Assembly (NCBI RefSeq): GCF_020524325.1
Contig: NZ_JAIVKY010000005.1
Location: forward strand, 248,001-312,000
Origin: Sutcliffiella horikoshii
GTDB lineage: Bacteria; Bacillota; Bacilli; Bacillales; Bacillaceae_I
Length of the DNA: 64,000 nucleotides
Direction of reading: 5' to 3'
The notes beneath the pieces were generated by a model. It saw only the letters and a list, made by a program, of their open reading frames with translations. It was not told where the DNA came from and ran no database searches. Positions 26,761 to 36,667 of the stretch are shown here, in pieces; within the stretch, counting starts at the first letter, position 1, and every line of letters begins with the position of its first letter. Position numbers and translations under genes: made by a program.

Positions 26761-27192
26761 ATGTTCATGGGGGAATATAATCATACTATTGATGCAAAAG
26801 GGCGTATGATTGTGCCTGCGAAATTCCGTGATCATTTAGGTGAAACCTTTGTTCTTACTAGAGGCCTCGATAAATGCCTATTTGGCTATCCGCTCTCTGA
26901 ATGGAAAACAGTTGAAGATAAACTGAAACAACTACCACTTACTAAAAAGGACGCCCGTGCATTTACACGTTTCTTCTTTTCTGGTGCTTCTGAGTGCGAA
27001 CTGGACAAGCAAGGTCGAGTGAACATCGCGACTCCACTTGTTCAATATGCACAGCTTGAAAAAGAATGTGTGGTAATCGGAGTGTCTAATCGAATAGAAA
27101 TCTGGAGCAAGGACAACTGGAACTCATTTGTGGAAGATTCGGAAGACTCCTTCGCAGAGATTGCAGAAAACCTCGTGGATTTTGACTTATAA
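26761..27192 (+). CDS. mraZ: Transcriptional regulator MraZ
   Basis: This 143-residue protein has two MraZ/SpoVT-AbrB-like halves, each with the DxxR motif ([15 protein letters not shown] near the start, [16 protein letters not shown] in the second half). It forms a ring and represses the dcw cluster from direct repeats just upstream. The start is ATG 26761; upstream open frame is only the repeat region. It is the first gene of the division and cell wall cluster. Confidence 0.96.
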   Translation: MFMGEYNHTIDAKGRMIVPAKFRDHLGETFVLTRGLDKCLFGYPLSEWKTVEDKLKQLPLTKKDARAFTRFFFSGASECELDKQGRVNIATPLVQYAQLEKECVVIGVSNRIEIWSKDNWNSFVEDSEDSFAEIAENLVDFDL

Positions 27193-27321
27193 AAGGGAAT
27201 TCATTACATCGAATACTAAGAACAGCTTGGATAAAACAAGATAGTCGGTGAGAAAATACCGATAGAAAAGAAATTGCAGCACCTAAGAGGAAACAGCTTA
27301 GAGCTAGAAAGGCGGTGGAAA

Positions 27322-28260
27322 ATGTTTCACCACGTAACAGTACTACTCAATGAAGCAGTAGAAGGTCTTAACATTAAAGAGGATGGAACGTATGTTGATT
27401 GCACATTAGGAGGTGCAGGACATAGTTCCGAAATTGTGAAACAGTTATCAGACAAAGGTAGATTAATCGCATTTGATCAAGATGACCATGCTCTAGAACA
27501 TGCAAAAAATGTGTTACATAAATATCTAGACCGGGTCATTTTCATCAAAAGCAATTTCAAGCACCTGAAAGAGAAATTGTACGAGCAGGGAATTACGAAG
27601 GTAGACGGAGTGTTGTTCGACCTTGGAGTTTCTTCTCCTCAATTGGACACCCCAGAAAGAGGGTTTAGTTACCATCACGAAGCACCTTTGGATATGAGAA
27701 TGGACATGAACAGTCCGCTAAGTGCCTATGATGTTGTAAATGAGTGGCCATATGAGAAACTTGTAAGAATTTTCTTTCAATATGGAGAAGAGAAGTTTTC
27801 CAAACAAATAGCTAGAAAAATTGAGGAGTATCGAAAGACAAAGCCTATTGAAACGACATTAGAATTGGTGGAAATCATCAAAGATGGCATACCAGCCCCA
27901 GCTAGGAGAACTGGCGGGCATCCAGCTAAAAGGGTTTTCCAAGCAATAAGAATTGCAGTAAATGACGAATTGGGCGTTTTTGAAGATGCTATCCATCAAG
28001 CAATTGATGTCTTGAAAGTTGGAGGAAGAGTTTCTGTTATTACCTTCCATTCACTTGAAGACAGGATGTGTAAAGTAGCTTTTAAAGAAAAAAGTCAGTT
28101 GCCACAATTGCCGCCTGGACTTCCCATCATTCCAGAAGAATATCAACCAACACTCAAACTCATTACAAGAAAGCCGATATTACCTAGTGAAGAGGAACTA
28201 GAAGCTAATAATCGTGCAAGGTCGGCAAAACTAAGAATCGCAGAAAAAGCGAAAGACTAA
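27322..28260 (+). CDS. rsmH: 16S rRNA (cytosine1402-N4)-methyltransferase RsmH
   Basis: This 312-residue methyltransferase has [12 protein letters not shown] at its start, [10 protein letters not shown] for S-adenosylmethionine, [32 protein letters not shown] and [15 protein letters not shown]. It modifies C1402 in the ribosomal decoding centre. ATG 27322 follows AAAGGCGGTGG. A 129-base gap to mraZ holds no gene. Confidence 0.96.
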   Translation: MFHHVTVLLNEAVEGLNIKEDGTYVDCTLGGAGHSSEIVKQLSDKGRLIAFDQDDHALEHAKNVLHKYLDRVIFIKSNFKHLKEKLYEQGITKVDGVLFDLGVSSPQLDTPERGFSYHHEAPLDMRMDMNSPLSAYDVVNEWPYEKLVRIFFQYGEEKFSKQIARKIEEYRKTKPIETTLELVEIIKDGIPAPARRTGGHPAKRVFQAIRIAVNDELGVFEDAIHQAIDVLKVGGRVSVITFHSLEDRMCKVAFKEKSQLPQLPPGLPIIPEEYQPTLKLITRKPILPSEEELEANNRARSAKLRIAEKAKD

Positions 28261-28291
28261 ATGTAAAAAATGTAGACTAGGGGGAAAGAGA

Positions 28292-28651
28292 ATGAGTAAC
28301 TTAGCTCACAAAATCCAGAGGCAGCATGAAGAACGTACGCAACAGTCACCAAAAAGGCAATTGGTCGTAAAGAAACGTTCAAAAATTACTCTTGGGGAAA
28401 AAGTACTTGGTTATATGTTTATCGGTATGCTTGCATTCGGTGCAGTCCACGTTATTACGAACCATGTGAATATCTATCATGTGAATAGCGAAATTCAAAC
28501 GCTTGAAGGGTCCATTGAATCACAATTAAAGGAAAATCGTGAACTTGAACTTCGTGTAGCGGAAGAAAGCAGCTATGAAGTCATTCTTGAGAAAGCCAAA
28601 AACCTTGGTCTGACATTAAACGAAAACAATGTGAAGAACGTAGGGAACTAA
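28292..28651 (+). CDS. ftsL: Cell division protein FtsL
   Basis: This 119-residue bitopic protein has a basic cytoplasmic tail (residues 1-45), one membrane segment (about 47-65) and an extracellular coiled coil (about 68-105) ending in the ENNVKNVGN tail. FtsL joins DivIB and DivIC to activate septal wall synthesis. AGGGGGAAAG precedes ATG, and the stop codon abuts the pbpB start. Confidence 0.93.
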   Translation: MSNLAHKIQRQHEERTQQSPKRQLVVKKRSKITLGEKVLGYMFIGMLAFGAVHVITNHVNIYHVNSEIQTLEGSIESQLKENRELELRVAEESSYEVILEKAKNLGLTLNENNVKNVGN

Positions 28652-30880
28652 ATGAGTACCCATAACATCGTTCATAAGAAAAGAATTCACTTAGGAGCAG
28701 CAATTCTACTCGGACTTTTTGCGTTGCTCTTTTTTCTATTGATTGGACGATTTTTTTACCTTCAAGCAACCGGAGAAGCACATGGACATAATTTATCAGC
28801 AGAAGCTAGTGAGAGATATAATGTAAACAAAACGATTGATGCCACTAGAGGGTCTATCTTTGATAGAAGTGGTGATCCAATTGCAGAAGACACCCCCTCT
28901 TTCAACCTTGTAGCTGTGTTGGACGAATCTTTGACAACAGATGAAAAAAAACCTCGTCATGTTGCTGATCCCGAAGAAACGGCTGCAAAGTTGGCTTCTG
29001 TTTTGGAAGTAAATCAGAGTGAGATATTAGAAAAATTATTACTTGATCGTAAACAAGTAGAATTTGGGGCATTGGGTAGAGATCTTCCCTTATCTGTCAA
29101 AAAAGAAATCGAAGACATGAAATTGCCTGGGATTGGGTTTGTCGAAGGGTCTAAACGCTATTATTTCAACGGCAAGTTTTCTAGTCACGTGGTAGGTTTT
29201 GCAAGAGCAAATGATGATGGTGTAGTTACTGGAGTAACAGGCCTTGAAAAGATGTTAGAAGATGAACTAAAAGAGAAAAATGGTTCACTGGCGGTAAAAA
29301 CAGACAACAAAGGGATCAAGCTTTCTATGGACTCAGATGTATCCTATGTACCTGCGATCAACGGGAAAAATGTGCACCTGACATTAGATAAGACCATTCA
29401 GACGTTTTTGGAAGAAGCGATGAACAATGTAGCAGAGGAATACGAACCAGAACGTATTATTGCAATTGTAGCGGATCCAAAGACAGGTGAAATACTTGCC
29501 ATGGGCTCTCGACCTACTTTTGATTTAAATACAAGAGAAGGCTTGAATGATAATTGGAATAACGATGCAATTTCTTATCGATATGAGCCAGGTTCTACTA
29601 TGAAAATCTTTTCTTTGGCTGCAGCTATTGAAGAAGGAGTTTATAACGGATCTGAACTCTATCAGTCTGGTTCTTATAGTCTCCCGAAAGATCCTGTTCC
29701 TGTATACGACCATAATAGGTCAGGATGGGGAATGATTACGTTTGATGAAGGCGTCCAGCGTTCATCAAACGTAGCATTTGCTTTGCTTGCAGATAAGATG
29801 GGTACAGATACGCTTTTGGAATACATCCATGCATTTGGGATGAACGAACCAACAGGAATAGATCTCCCAGACGAGACGACAAGTAACATCAACTTCAATT
29901 ACTACAGAGACCGTATATCTACAGCGTTCGGTCAAGGTTCGGCATTTACCCCGATTCAACAGATTCAAGCTGCTACAGCAATAGCTAATGACGGGAAAAT
30001 GATGCAGCCGTATGTGGTGGACAAGATAGTTGATCCTAACACAGATGAAGTAGTTTTAGAGAATAATCCGAAACAAAAAGGCACGCCTATATCTAAAAAA
30101 ACTGCTGACAAAGTTCTAGAAGTATTAGAATCAGTGGTAAGCTCAGAAAACGGCACGGGCCGTCCTTACAGTATAGAAGGGTATAAAGTGGCAGCGAAAA
30201 CAGGAACGGCGCAAATCCCTGGACCAGGAGGGTATTTATATGGTCACGGTGAATACATTTATTCCATTACTGGGATGGCTCCTGCCGATGACCCTGAGTT
30301 ATTGATGTATGTCGCAGTAGAAAAACCAAAGATTGCTCAACATGAAAATGGAGCAGGGCCTGTATCGGGAGTTTTTAATTCTGTGATGCGTCGCAGTTTG
30401 CAATATTTAAGTATTCAACCTGATGAAACTCAACAAACCACTCCTAAGAAGAAAAGTGTGGGTATGAAAGTGCCAAACCTTGTTGGTGATAATATTCAGG
30501 ATATATCTGCCTCCTCTGATGGCCCAGAATATGTGATAGTGGGTGAAGGTTCGAAGGTATTAAAGCAAACACCTCAACCCGGCCGTGAAGTCATAAAAGG
30601 AGAAAAGGTTATTTTATTAACAGAAAAATCCCCGGCGCTCCCGGATATGACTGGATGGAGCCTGCGTGATGTTCGGAAGATCTCCAATATCCTCAAACTT
30701 GAAACGGAGATTATCGGAAATGGGTATGTTCTAAAACAAAATATCATTCCTGGAACCCCGGTTGAACAGGGCAACAATCTAGTAGTGGAATTAGGCTCTA
30801 ACAGACCTCTGCCACAAACAGATGAGCAGGAAGAAGAAGTGGAAGAAACAGAATCTGAGGAAGATTCTGAGGATAGTTAA
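28652..30880 (+). CDS. pbpB: Penicillin-binding protein 2B, septal transpeptidase
   Basis: This 742-residue class B PBP has one membrane anchor (about residues 13-35), a dimerisation domain, and a transpeptidase domain with the serine motif GSTMK, then SSN, then KTGTAQ. Two C-terminal PASTA domains (about 605-720) and an acidic tail follow. It cross-links septal peptidoglycan with FtsW. It begins the base after the ftsL stop, so translation is coupled. A terminator follows it. Confidence 0.95.
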   Translation: MSTHNIVHKKRIHLGAAILLGLFALLFFLLIGRFFYLQATGEAHGHNLSAEASERYNVNKTIDATRGSIFDRSGDPIAEDTPSFNLVAVLDESLTTDEKKPRHVADPEETAAKLASVLEVNQSEILEKLLLDRKQVEFGALGRDLPLSVKKEIEDMKLPGIGFVEGSKRYYFNGKFSSHVVGFARANDDGVVTGVTGLEKMLEDELKEKNGSLAVKTDNKGIKLSMDSDVSYVPAINGKNVHLTLDKTIQTFLEEAMNNVAEEYEPERIIAIVADPKTGEILAMGSRPTFDLNTREGLNDNWNNDAISYRYEPGSTMKIFSLAAAIEEGVYNGSELYQSGSYSLPKDPVPVYDHNRSGWGMITFDEGVQRSSNVAFALLADKMGTDTLLEYIHAFGMNEPTGIDLPDETTSNINFNYYRDRISTAFGQGSAFTPIQQIQAATAIANDGKMMQPYVVDKIVDPNTDEVVLENNPKQKGTPISKKTADKVLEVLESVVSSENGTGRPYSIEGYKVAAKTGTAQIPGPGGYLYGHGEYIYSITGMAPADDPELLMYVAVEKPKIAQHENGAGPVSGVFNSVMRRSLQYLSIQPDETQQTTPKKKSVGMKVPNLVGDNIQDISASSDGPEYVIVGEGSKVLKQTPQPGREVIKGEKVILLTEKSPALPDMTGWSLRDVRKISNILKLETEIIGNGYVLKQNIIPGTPVEQGNNLVVELGSNRPLPQTDEQEEEVEETESEEDSEDS

Positions 30881-30883
30881 TTT

Positions 30884-30926
30884 AAATGCACTGTTAAAGG
30901 CAAAGACCTTTGGCAGTGCATTTTTT
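30884..30926 (+). terminator. Terminator after pbpB
   Basis: AAATGCACTG pairs with CAGTGCATTT, with an inner AAGG/CCTT stem and a T run. Confidence 0.85.
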
Positions 30927-30949
30927 ATATCCTAAAAGTATAAAAAACG

Positions 30950-31016
30950 GTTGATCTCCGTTCCAGGCGCTTCGCTTGCCTGCGGTCGGTCCGTGAGCCT
31001 CCGCGCCTTGCGCGAC
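30950..31016 (-). repeat. Left half of split repeat element F/H
   Basis: It starts GTTGATCTCCGTTCCAGG like copy A and follows that subtype until CGCGAC, where an insertion begins. The matching second half is at 31229-31300. Confidence 0.7.
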
Positions 31017-31228
31017 GCCACTGAAAAAGTCTATTAATTTAGGTGTAGTTTAGACATCGCTGTTGATTTCCGAAAAAGGCTTCGCTTTCCTAGGGGCGCT
31101 GCTGGAGCCTCCTCGGCTACGCCTGTGGGGTCTCCACCTAGCGCTATCTCCCTCAGGAGTCTCCGCCTTTTTCTCCAATCACCAGCTAGAAATCATTTAA
31201 CTACATGAGATTTCAGTTCTTCAGTGGC
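31017..31228. mobile_element. Candidate 212-bp insertion with terminal inverted repeats
   Basis: GCCACTGAA at 31017 and TTCAGTGGC at 31220-31228 are perfect inverted nine-mers, with weaker pairing for a few bases further in. The segment has no gene but contains a whole copy of the dispersed repeat (31058-31188). It interrupts copy F/H. I see no clear target duplication, so a MITE-like origin is an inference. Confidence 0.45.
31058..31188 (-). repeat. Dispersed imperfect-palindrome repeat, copy G (nested)
   Basis: It starts CGCTGTTGATTTCCG and ends CCAATCACCAGCT. On the minus strand it has the AGATAGCGCTAGGTGGAG arm and its complement, the same subtype as the copies before ftsZ and ileS. Confidence 0.85.
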
Positions 31229-31300
31229 TTCACTTCGCCTGCGGGGTCTCACCAGTCCCTTCCTCCCGCGGGCGTCTGCGCGCCTTCCACTCCAATCAAC
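31229..31300 (-). repeat. Right half of split repeat element F/H
   Basis: The sequence resumes at TTCACTTCGCC and runs through TCCCGCGGGCGTC to TCCAATCAAC, the right half of the copy A subtype. Confidence 0.7.
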
Positions 31301-31386
31301 AAGATTGTTTCATTCACCTAGGTTTATAAAAAGGAATCTAACAGAGTTAACTGAAAAAGCATTAACCTCTCGTTCTAGTAGTTTAT

Positions 31387-31514
31387 AGCTGTGGATTGGA
31401 GCAAATTACGAAGACTCCAGCGGGGGAGTAACGGTAGATTGAGACCCCGCAACGAAGTGAGGAGGCTCAAGCACCGTCCCGCGGAAAGCGAGTCATTTGT
31501 GGAAAGGAACAGCG
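31387..31514 (+). repeat. Dispersed imperfect-palindrome repeat, copy L
   Basis: AGCTGTGGATTGGAGC to GGAACAGCG, with AACGGT/ACCGT and TTGAG/CTCAA arms. With the nested elements it makes the pbpB-spoVD gap (760 bases) almost entirely repeat sequence. Confidence 0.85.
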
Positions 31515-31644
31515 ACGATTAACTAAACAACAAAAAATATATAGTCACAATTAGAGCTTCTCTTGGATTACAGTCCAATACTATGTTCTATCTTCGTTCG
31601 TACAAGCATATATTACTACGAATATTAAAGGGGGTTCATAGGAT

Positions 31645-33582
31645 ATGCGGGTATCTCATGTGACGGTTCGGAGAAGGTTGACCATTGTGCTTCTTGTAGG
31701 AATTCTACTTTTCAGTATTATTGATTTACGTCTAGGATATGTTCAATTCGCATTGGGGAATATGCTAACAGACCGTGCAAAAGATTCTTGGAGCAGAAAT
31801 ATCCCCTTTGAACCTGAACGCGGAGAAATCCTTGATCGAAACGGGGTTCCATTGGCAACGAATATGAGTGCACCGACGGTTTTGGTTGTACCGCGGCAAA
31901 TTAAAGATCCTAACGACACGGCTGAAAAACTTGCAGCTGTCTTAAATATGTCCAAAGAAAAGGTGTACAAGCTGGTAACCAAAAGCTCGTCTATGGAAAG
32001 GATCAACCCAGAAGGAAGGAAAATCTCTCATGAGAAAGCGAAAGAGATAAGAGCGCTAGGATTAAAAGGGGTTTACATCGCCGAAGACTCAAAACGCCAT
32101 TACCCTTTCGGTAGTTATCTTTCCCATGTATTAGGATTTGCAGGAATCGATAATCAAGGATTAATGGGTTTGGAACTTTATTATGATGAACAATTAAAAG
32201 GAGAAAAAGGATACGTACAATTTTATTCCGATGCGAAGGGAAGAAGGATGCCGGATATTCCAGATGACTATGAAGCTCCACAGGACGGGTTAGATTTGAG
32301 GTTAACGATAGATTCTAAAGTCCAAACAATCATGGAAAGAGAGTTGGATCTTGCACAGGAATTGTATAACCCTGATGGAATTATTGCAATTGCGATGGAC
32401 CCGAATACTGGAGAAATTTTAGCCATGTCAAGCAGACCGGATTTTGATCCTGCTGAATTTCAAAATGTTGCACCTGAAATTTATAACCGGAACCTGCCTG
32501 TATGGAGCACGTATGAACCGGGTTCAACGTTCAAGATAATCACGCTGGCAGCTGCCTTGGAAGAAAATAAAGTCAACTTAAAAAATGATACTTTTAATGA
32601 CAGTGGGGCAGCAATGGTAGATGGAGCACGACTTCGTTGTTGGAAGAAAGGAGGACATGGCCACCAAACATTCCTTGAAGTGGTTCAGAATTCATGTAAC
32701 CCAGGCTTTGTAGAACTTGGCCAACGTTTAGGAACGGAAACTCTTTTTAACTATATAAAGTCGTTCGGGTTTGGAGAGAAAACGGGCATTGATTTAGCTG
32801 GAGAAGGTAAGGGGATCCTGTTCAAGCCTGAAAGGGTAGGTCCAGTAGAGCTTGCTACTACAGCCTTTGGCCAAGGGGTATCGGTCACTCCGATTCAGCA
32901 GGTTGCTGCGGTTTCAGCAGCAGTGAACGGCGGGATACTCTACACTCCATTTATTGCGAAAGAGTTTGTAGACCCTATTTCAGGAGAGATAGTATCGAGA
33001 AAAACACCAGTTGAGAAGAGAAGGGTAATTTCTGAGGAAACCTCTGCTCAGGTCAGGTATGCACTTGAAAGTGTAGTTGCCCAAGGAACTGGTCGTAATG
33101 CTTTTGTAGAAGGCTATCGAGTTGGTGGGAAAACTGGAACTGCTCAGAAAGTTAAAGATGGTCGATACATGGAAAATAATCATATTGTATCATTTATTGG
33201 TGTTGCACCAGCGGATGATCCTCAACTTGTCGTGTATCTTGCTGTCGATAATCCGAAGGGAACCGTACAGTTTGGTGGTGTAGTAGCAGCCCCGATAGTT
33301 GGGAATATAATGGAGGATAGCCTAAATGCTTTGGGAGTAGAAAAGAGAAAAGGACAAATCGAAAAAGAGTTGCAATGGCCGGATGTACCTCTGGTGGAAG
33401 TTCCTGATCTAAAAGGTATGACAAGAAAAGAACTTCTCCAACAACTAGTTACTCTCAAACTCGATATTAGCGGGGATGGCGATACAGTAGTTCAGCAGGC
33501 GCCGGCTCCTGGTACCAAAGTGGAAGAAGGGTCAACCGTTAGGGTCTACATGTCCGGGAAAAGCAAATCGGATGAAGAATAA
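31645..33582 (+). CDS. spoVD: SpoVD, sporulation-specific penicillin-binding protein
   Basis: This 645-residue class B PBP has a membrane anchor (about residues 10-30), the transpeptidase motifs GSTFK, SCN and KTGTAQK, and a single C-terminal PASTA domain (about 580-640). The SCN second motif and single PASTA separate it from pbpB. In B. subtilis it is made in the mother cell under sigma-E and builds the spore cortex with SpoVE. AAAGGGGG precedes ATG. Repeats isolate it from pbpB, consistent with its own promoter. Confidence 0.94.
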   Translation: MRVSHVTVRRRLTIVLLVGILLFSIIDLRLGYVQFALGNMLTDRAKDSWSRNIPFEPERGEILDRNGVPLATNMSAPTVLVVPRQIKDPNDTAEKLAAVLNMSKEKVYKLVTKSSSMERINPEGRKISHEKAKEIRALGLKGVYIAEDSKRHYPFGSYLSHVLGFAGIDNQGLMGLELYYDEQLKGEKGYVQFYSDAKGRRMPDIPDDYEAPQDGLDLRLTIDSKVQTIMERELDLAQELYNPDGIIAIAMDPNTGEILAMSSRPDFDPAEFQNVAPEIYNRNLPVWSTYEPGSTFKIITLAAALEENKVNLKNDTFNDSGAAMVDGARLRCWKKGGHGHQTFLEVVQNSCNPGFVELGQRLGTETLFNYIKSFGFGEKTGIDLAGEGKGILFKPERVGPVELATTAFGQGVSVTPIQQVAAVSAAVNGGILYTPFIAKEFVDPISGEIVSRKTPVEKRRVISEETSAQVRYALESVVAQGTGRNAFVEGYRVGGKTGTAQKVKDGRYMENNHIVSFIGVAPADDPQLVVYLAVDNPKGTVQFGGVVAAPIVGNIMEDSLNALGVEKRKGQIEKELQWPDVPLVEVPDLKGMTRKELLQQLVTLKLDISGDGDTVVQQAPAPGTKVEEGSTVRVYMSGKSKSDEE

Positions 33583-33612
33583 ATGTAGCGGATTGGTTTA
33601 ATTTCCCTAAAT

Positions 33613-33686
33613 AGGATAGAATGGTGAGTAAGATAATTTAGAAGGAAATTGACGTTATCTTTCACCATCTATCCTGATAGTTTTTC
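33613..33686 (+). terminator. Terminator between spoVD and murE
   Basis: AGGATAGAATGGTGA pairs with TTCACCATCTATCCT, with an inner AGATAA/TTATCT stem, and is followed by a T-rich stretch. Confidence 0.75.
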
Positions 33687-33731
33687 TTTCGGCATTTAGG
33701 TATCCAAGTAAGCCAAAGGGGTTTGATTCGT

Positions 33732-35201
33732 ATGAAACTTCAACAATTAATACAATATCTTCACAGATATGAAGTATCCTCAAAGTATAACCCTGAGATA
33801 TCTTCCATTGTCATGGATTCCCGTAAGGTCAATGAAGGGAGTTTATTTTTTTGTATCAAAGGGTACACGGTAGATGGGCATCAATTTGCTCAAGAGGCAG
33901 TGAATAATGGGGCTGTCGCTATCATCTCAGAAAAGCCATTGGATGTACCAGTCCCGGTCATCGTTGTTCCCGACACGATGAGGGCAATGGCTATCTTGGC
34001 GGATGTATTCTTTCAACAACCCACACATAAACTTCACCTGATAGGTGTTACTGGCACAAATGGAAAAACGACCACCACGCATATTATAGAATCCATTTTC
34101 CAACATCATCAGCGGAAGACAGGAATGATCGGCACCATCTATATGAAAATAGGAAACAAAACATATCCAGTAAAAAACACCACACCAGATGCTTTAACGT
34201 TGCAAGAGTCATTTCACCAAATGATTGAAAAGAAAGTAGACACTGTGGTGATGGAGGTTTCCTCCCATGCACTTCATATGGGGAGGGTATATGGTTGTGA
34301 CTTTGATGTAGCAGTGTTTACTAATCTTACACAAGATCATCTTGATTATCATAAAACGATGGAAGAGTATCGGTATGCTAAGTCTTTGTTATTTTCTTCA
34401 TTAGGAAATTCCTATAATCTTGCAAAGCCGAAATATGCCGTCTTGAATGCCGATGATCCTGCAAGTGATATTTATAAAAGAGCAACTGCAGCTCAAGTAA
34501 TCACTTATGGAATTAACGAAACCAGCGACATCAGGGCGAAGAATGTAAAGACATCCGCTAAAGGCACCACATTCGACCTTGTTTATAATAATAAAACAGT
34601 TCCTATCAATTTGAAATTGGTCGGACAATTCAGTGTGTACAATGTTCTTGCTGCAATAAGCGCTAGTTATGTATCTAATATCCCCATGGAAACCATCATT
34701 CCAGTAGTTGAAAATATGAGAGGCGTCCCTGGACGTTTCGAAGCTATCGAAGCAGGGCAGGACTTTACGGTGATAGTCGATTATGCTCATACTCCTGACA
34801 GCTTGGAAAATGTATTAAAAACGACCAAACAACTTTCTCAAAACAATATATATTGTATCATAGGTTGCGGAGGGGATAGAGATCGTTCCAAGCGTCCCTT
34901 GATGGCTGAAGTCGCAGTGAATTATGCAAACAAAGCTATCTTCACATCCGATAATCCTCGCTCGGAAAACCCACTTCAAATCTTTAAAGATATGGAAGCC
35001 GGTGTAAAAGAGAGGCATTATGAAATAGTGGAAGATAGGCGAGCGGCCATCTTTAAAGCAATAGATCAAGCAAAATCGGGTGATGTTGTACTTATTGCAG
35101 GCAAAGGTCATGAAACATATCAGATCATAGGGGATAAAGTGCTCGAATTTGATGATAGAAAAATTGCTTTAGAAGCCATACAGTCAAAGCAAAGTTCATA
35201 G
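33732..35201 (+). CDS. murE: UDP-MurNAc-tripeptide synthetase (meso-DAP-adding)
   Basis: This 489-residue Mur ligase has the ATP loop [15 protein letters not shown] (about residues 103-117), [11 protein letters not shown], and DNPRSENP, whose DNPR motif marks enzymes that add meso-diaminopimelate rather than lysine. The wall is therefore probably of the A1gamma type. ATG 33732 is used; TTG 33723 is too close to AAAGGGG. A long gap with a repeat separates it from mraY. Confidence 0.95.
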   Translation: MKLQQLIQYLHRYEVSSKYNPEISSIVMDSRKVNEGSLFFCIKGYTVDGHQFAQEAVNNGAVAIISEKPLDVPVPVIVVPDTMRAMAILADVFFQQPTHKLHLIGVTGTNGKTTTTHIIESIFQHHQRKTGMIGTIYMKIGNKTYPVKNTTPDALTLQESFHQMIEKKVDTVVMEVSSHALHMGRVYGCDFDVAVFTNLTQDHLDYHKTMEEYRYAKSLLFSSLGNSYNLAKPKYAVLNADDPASDIYKRATAAQVITYGINETSDIRAKNVKTSAKGTTFDLVYNNKTVPINLKLVGQFSVYNVLAAISASYVSNIPMETIIPVVENMRGVPGRFEAIEAGQDFTVIVDYAHTPDSLENVLKTTKQLSQNNIYCIIGCGGDRDRSKRPLMAEVAVNYANKAIFTSDNPRSENPLQIFKDMEAGVKERHYEIVEDRRAAIFKAIDQAKSGDVVLIAGKGHETYQIIGDKVLEFDDRKIALEAIQSKQSS

Positions 35202-35400
35202 ACTGTTAAGGTGTGTAAGATTGTATGTAACATTTAGACCATTGCCTAAGCCTTACAATCTCCCAGAATTTGAACAGAGGATAATAAAAAAGTGTTGTTT
35301 TAACAAGAAATATTAAAAAGATGAAAAAAAGTATTTTCATATTAACCAAAAACCGATAAAATTTACTTTTGGTATAACATTTAACTTAAAATGATTTAAT

Positions 35401-35589
35401 AGCTGTTGATTGGAGCATAGGGCGAAGACACCTCGAAAATGCTACGCATTTTCTTCATGCGATGTATCGCTGTCGAAGCCTTCCTTGTCCTAAAGGGAGA
35501 TAGCGGTTGCTTGAGACCCCTGAAGCGTTGTTAGAAGGCTCAAGCACCGCCCCTAGGAAAGCGAAGCCCAGTGCGGAAATCAACAGCGG
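35401..35589 (+). repeat. Dispersed repeat copy I with an internal insertion
   Basis: Ends are AGCTGTTGATTGGAGC and AAATCAACAGCGG. Between GCGAAGAC and GGGAGATAGCGG about 60 extra bases occur, containing hairpins GAAAATG/CATTTTC and GCGA/TCGC. It occupies the murE-mraY gap (35202-35691), where B. subtilis genes are nearly adjacent. No gene is visible in the rest of the gap. Confidence 0.85.
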
Positions 35590-35691
35590 TCGTTAACCAG
35601 AAAAATAAAATTTAAAAACGGGTATTATCCGCCGGTTATTATAGGTGGATAATACCTCTAATCATGAGATTCAAGAGAGGAGGGAATAACG

Positions 35692-36666
35692 ATGGAACAA
35701 CAGGTTATCTTATTTGCTATCGTTATGTCTTTTTTAATTACTGTATTAGTATCACCAATATTTATTCCCTTCCTGCGAAGACTGAAATTCGGTCAAAGTA
35801 TAAGAGAAGAAGGGCCGCAATCCCACCAAAAGAAAACAGGTACCCCGACAATGGGAGGAATTATGATACTCCTGTCCGTTGCCGTAACAACTCTAGTCAT
35901 TACAGGACAATTTGCAGAAGCTTCTGTTGAAACTTACTTGCTGCTATTTGTAATGGTAGGTTATGGACTTTTAGGCTTTCTAGATGATTTCATCAAGGTT
36001 GTTCTTAAAAGAAACCTAGGGTTGACATCTTTACAAAAGTTGATAGGTCAAATTTTAATTGCAGTTATCTTCTATTTTGTTTTTGTCCAGTTTGAATTTT
36101 CTACTGCGGTCAGTGTACCGGGAACAAGCATTTCTATTGAATTAGGATTCTTTTATGTTCTCTTTTTGATTTTTTGGTTAGTTGGATTCTCCAACGCAGT
36201 CAATCTGACAGATGGGCTTGATGGTCTTGTATCAGGAACTGCTGCTGTAGCATTTGGAGCGTTTGCCATACTTGCTTGGTATCAGTCACAATTTGAAGTG
36301 TCCATTTTCGCTGTTGCTGTAGTAGGTGCGTTACTTGGATTTCTGGTATTTAATGCTCATCCTGCCAAGGTTTTTATGGGAGATACAGGCTCTTTAGCGC
36401 TTGGTGGTGCTATTGCAACTGTAGCGGTACTATTAAAATTAGAAATTCTGCTTATTATCATCGGTGGAGTGTTCGTTATGGAGACACTTTCCGTTATCAT
36501 CCAAGTCATCTCTTTCAAAGCGACAGGAAGAAGGGTCTTTAAAATGAGCCCTCTTCATCATCATTATGAGCTTGTCGGTTGGTCAGAATGGCGTGTAGTT
36601 GTTACTTTCTGGACAGTCGGACTGTTATGTGCGTTGCTAGGAATTTATTTAGAGGTGTGGATCTAA
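35692..36666 (+). CDS. mraY: Phospho-MurNAc-pentapeptide transferase MraY
   Basis: This 324-residue enzyme has ten membrane segments and makes lipid I. Signature residues are [18 protein letters not shown] (the DD pair), [24 protein letters not shown] and the [10 protein letters not shown] loop that binds the substrate. GAGAGGAGGG precedes ATG. Two bases separate it from murD. Confidence 0.96.
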   Translation: MEQQVILFAIVMSFLITVLVSPIFIPFLRRLKFGQSIREEGPQSHQKKTGTPTMGGIMILLSVAVTTLVITGQFAEASVETYLLLFVMVGYGLLGFLDDFIKVVLKRNLGLTSLQKLIGQILIAVIFYFVFVQFEFSTAVSVPGTSISIELGFFYVLFLIFWLVGFSNAVNLTDGLDGLVSGTAAVAFGAFAILAWYQSQFEVSIFAVAVVGALLGFLVFNAHPAKVFMGDTGSLALGGAIATVAVLLKLEILLIIIGGVFVMETLSVIIQVISFKATGRRVFKMSPLHHHYELVGWSEWRVVVTFWTVGLLCALLGIYLEVWI

Positions 36667-36667
36667 T

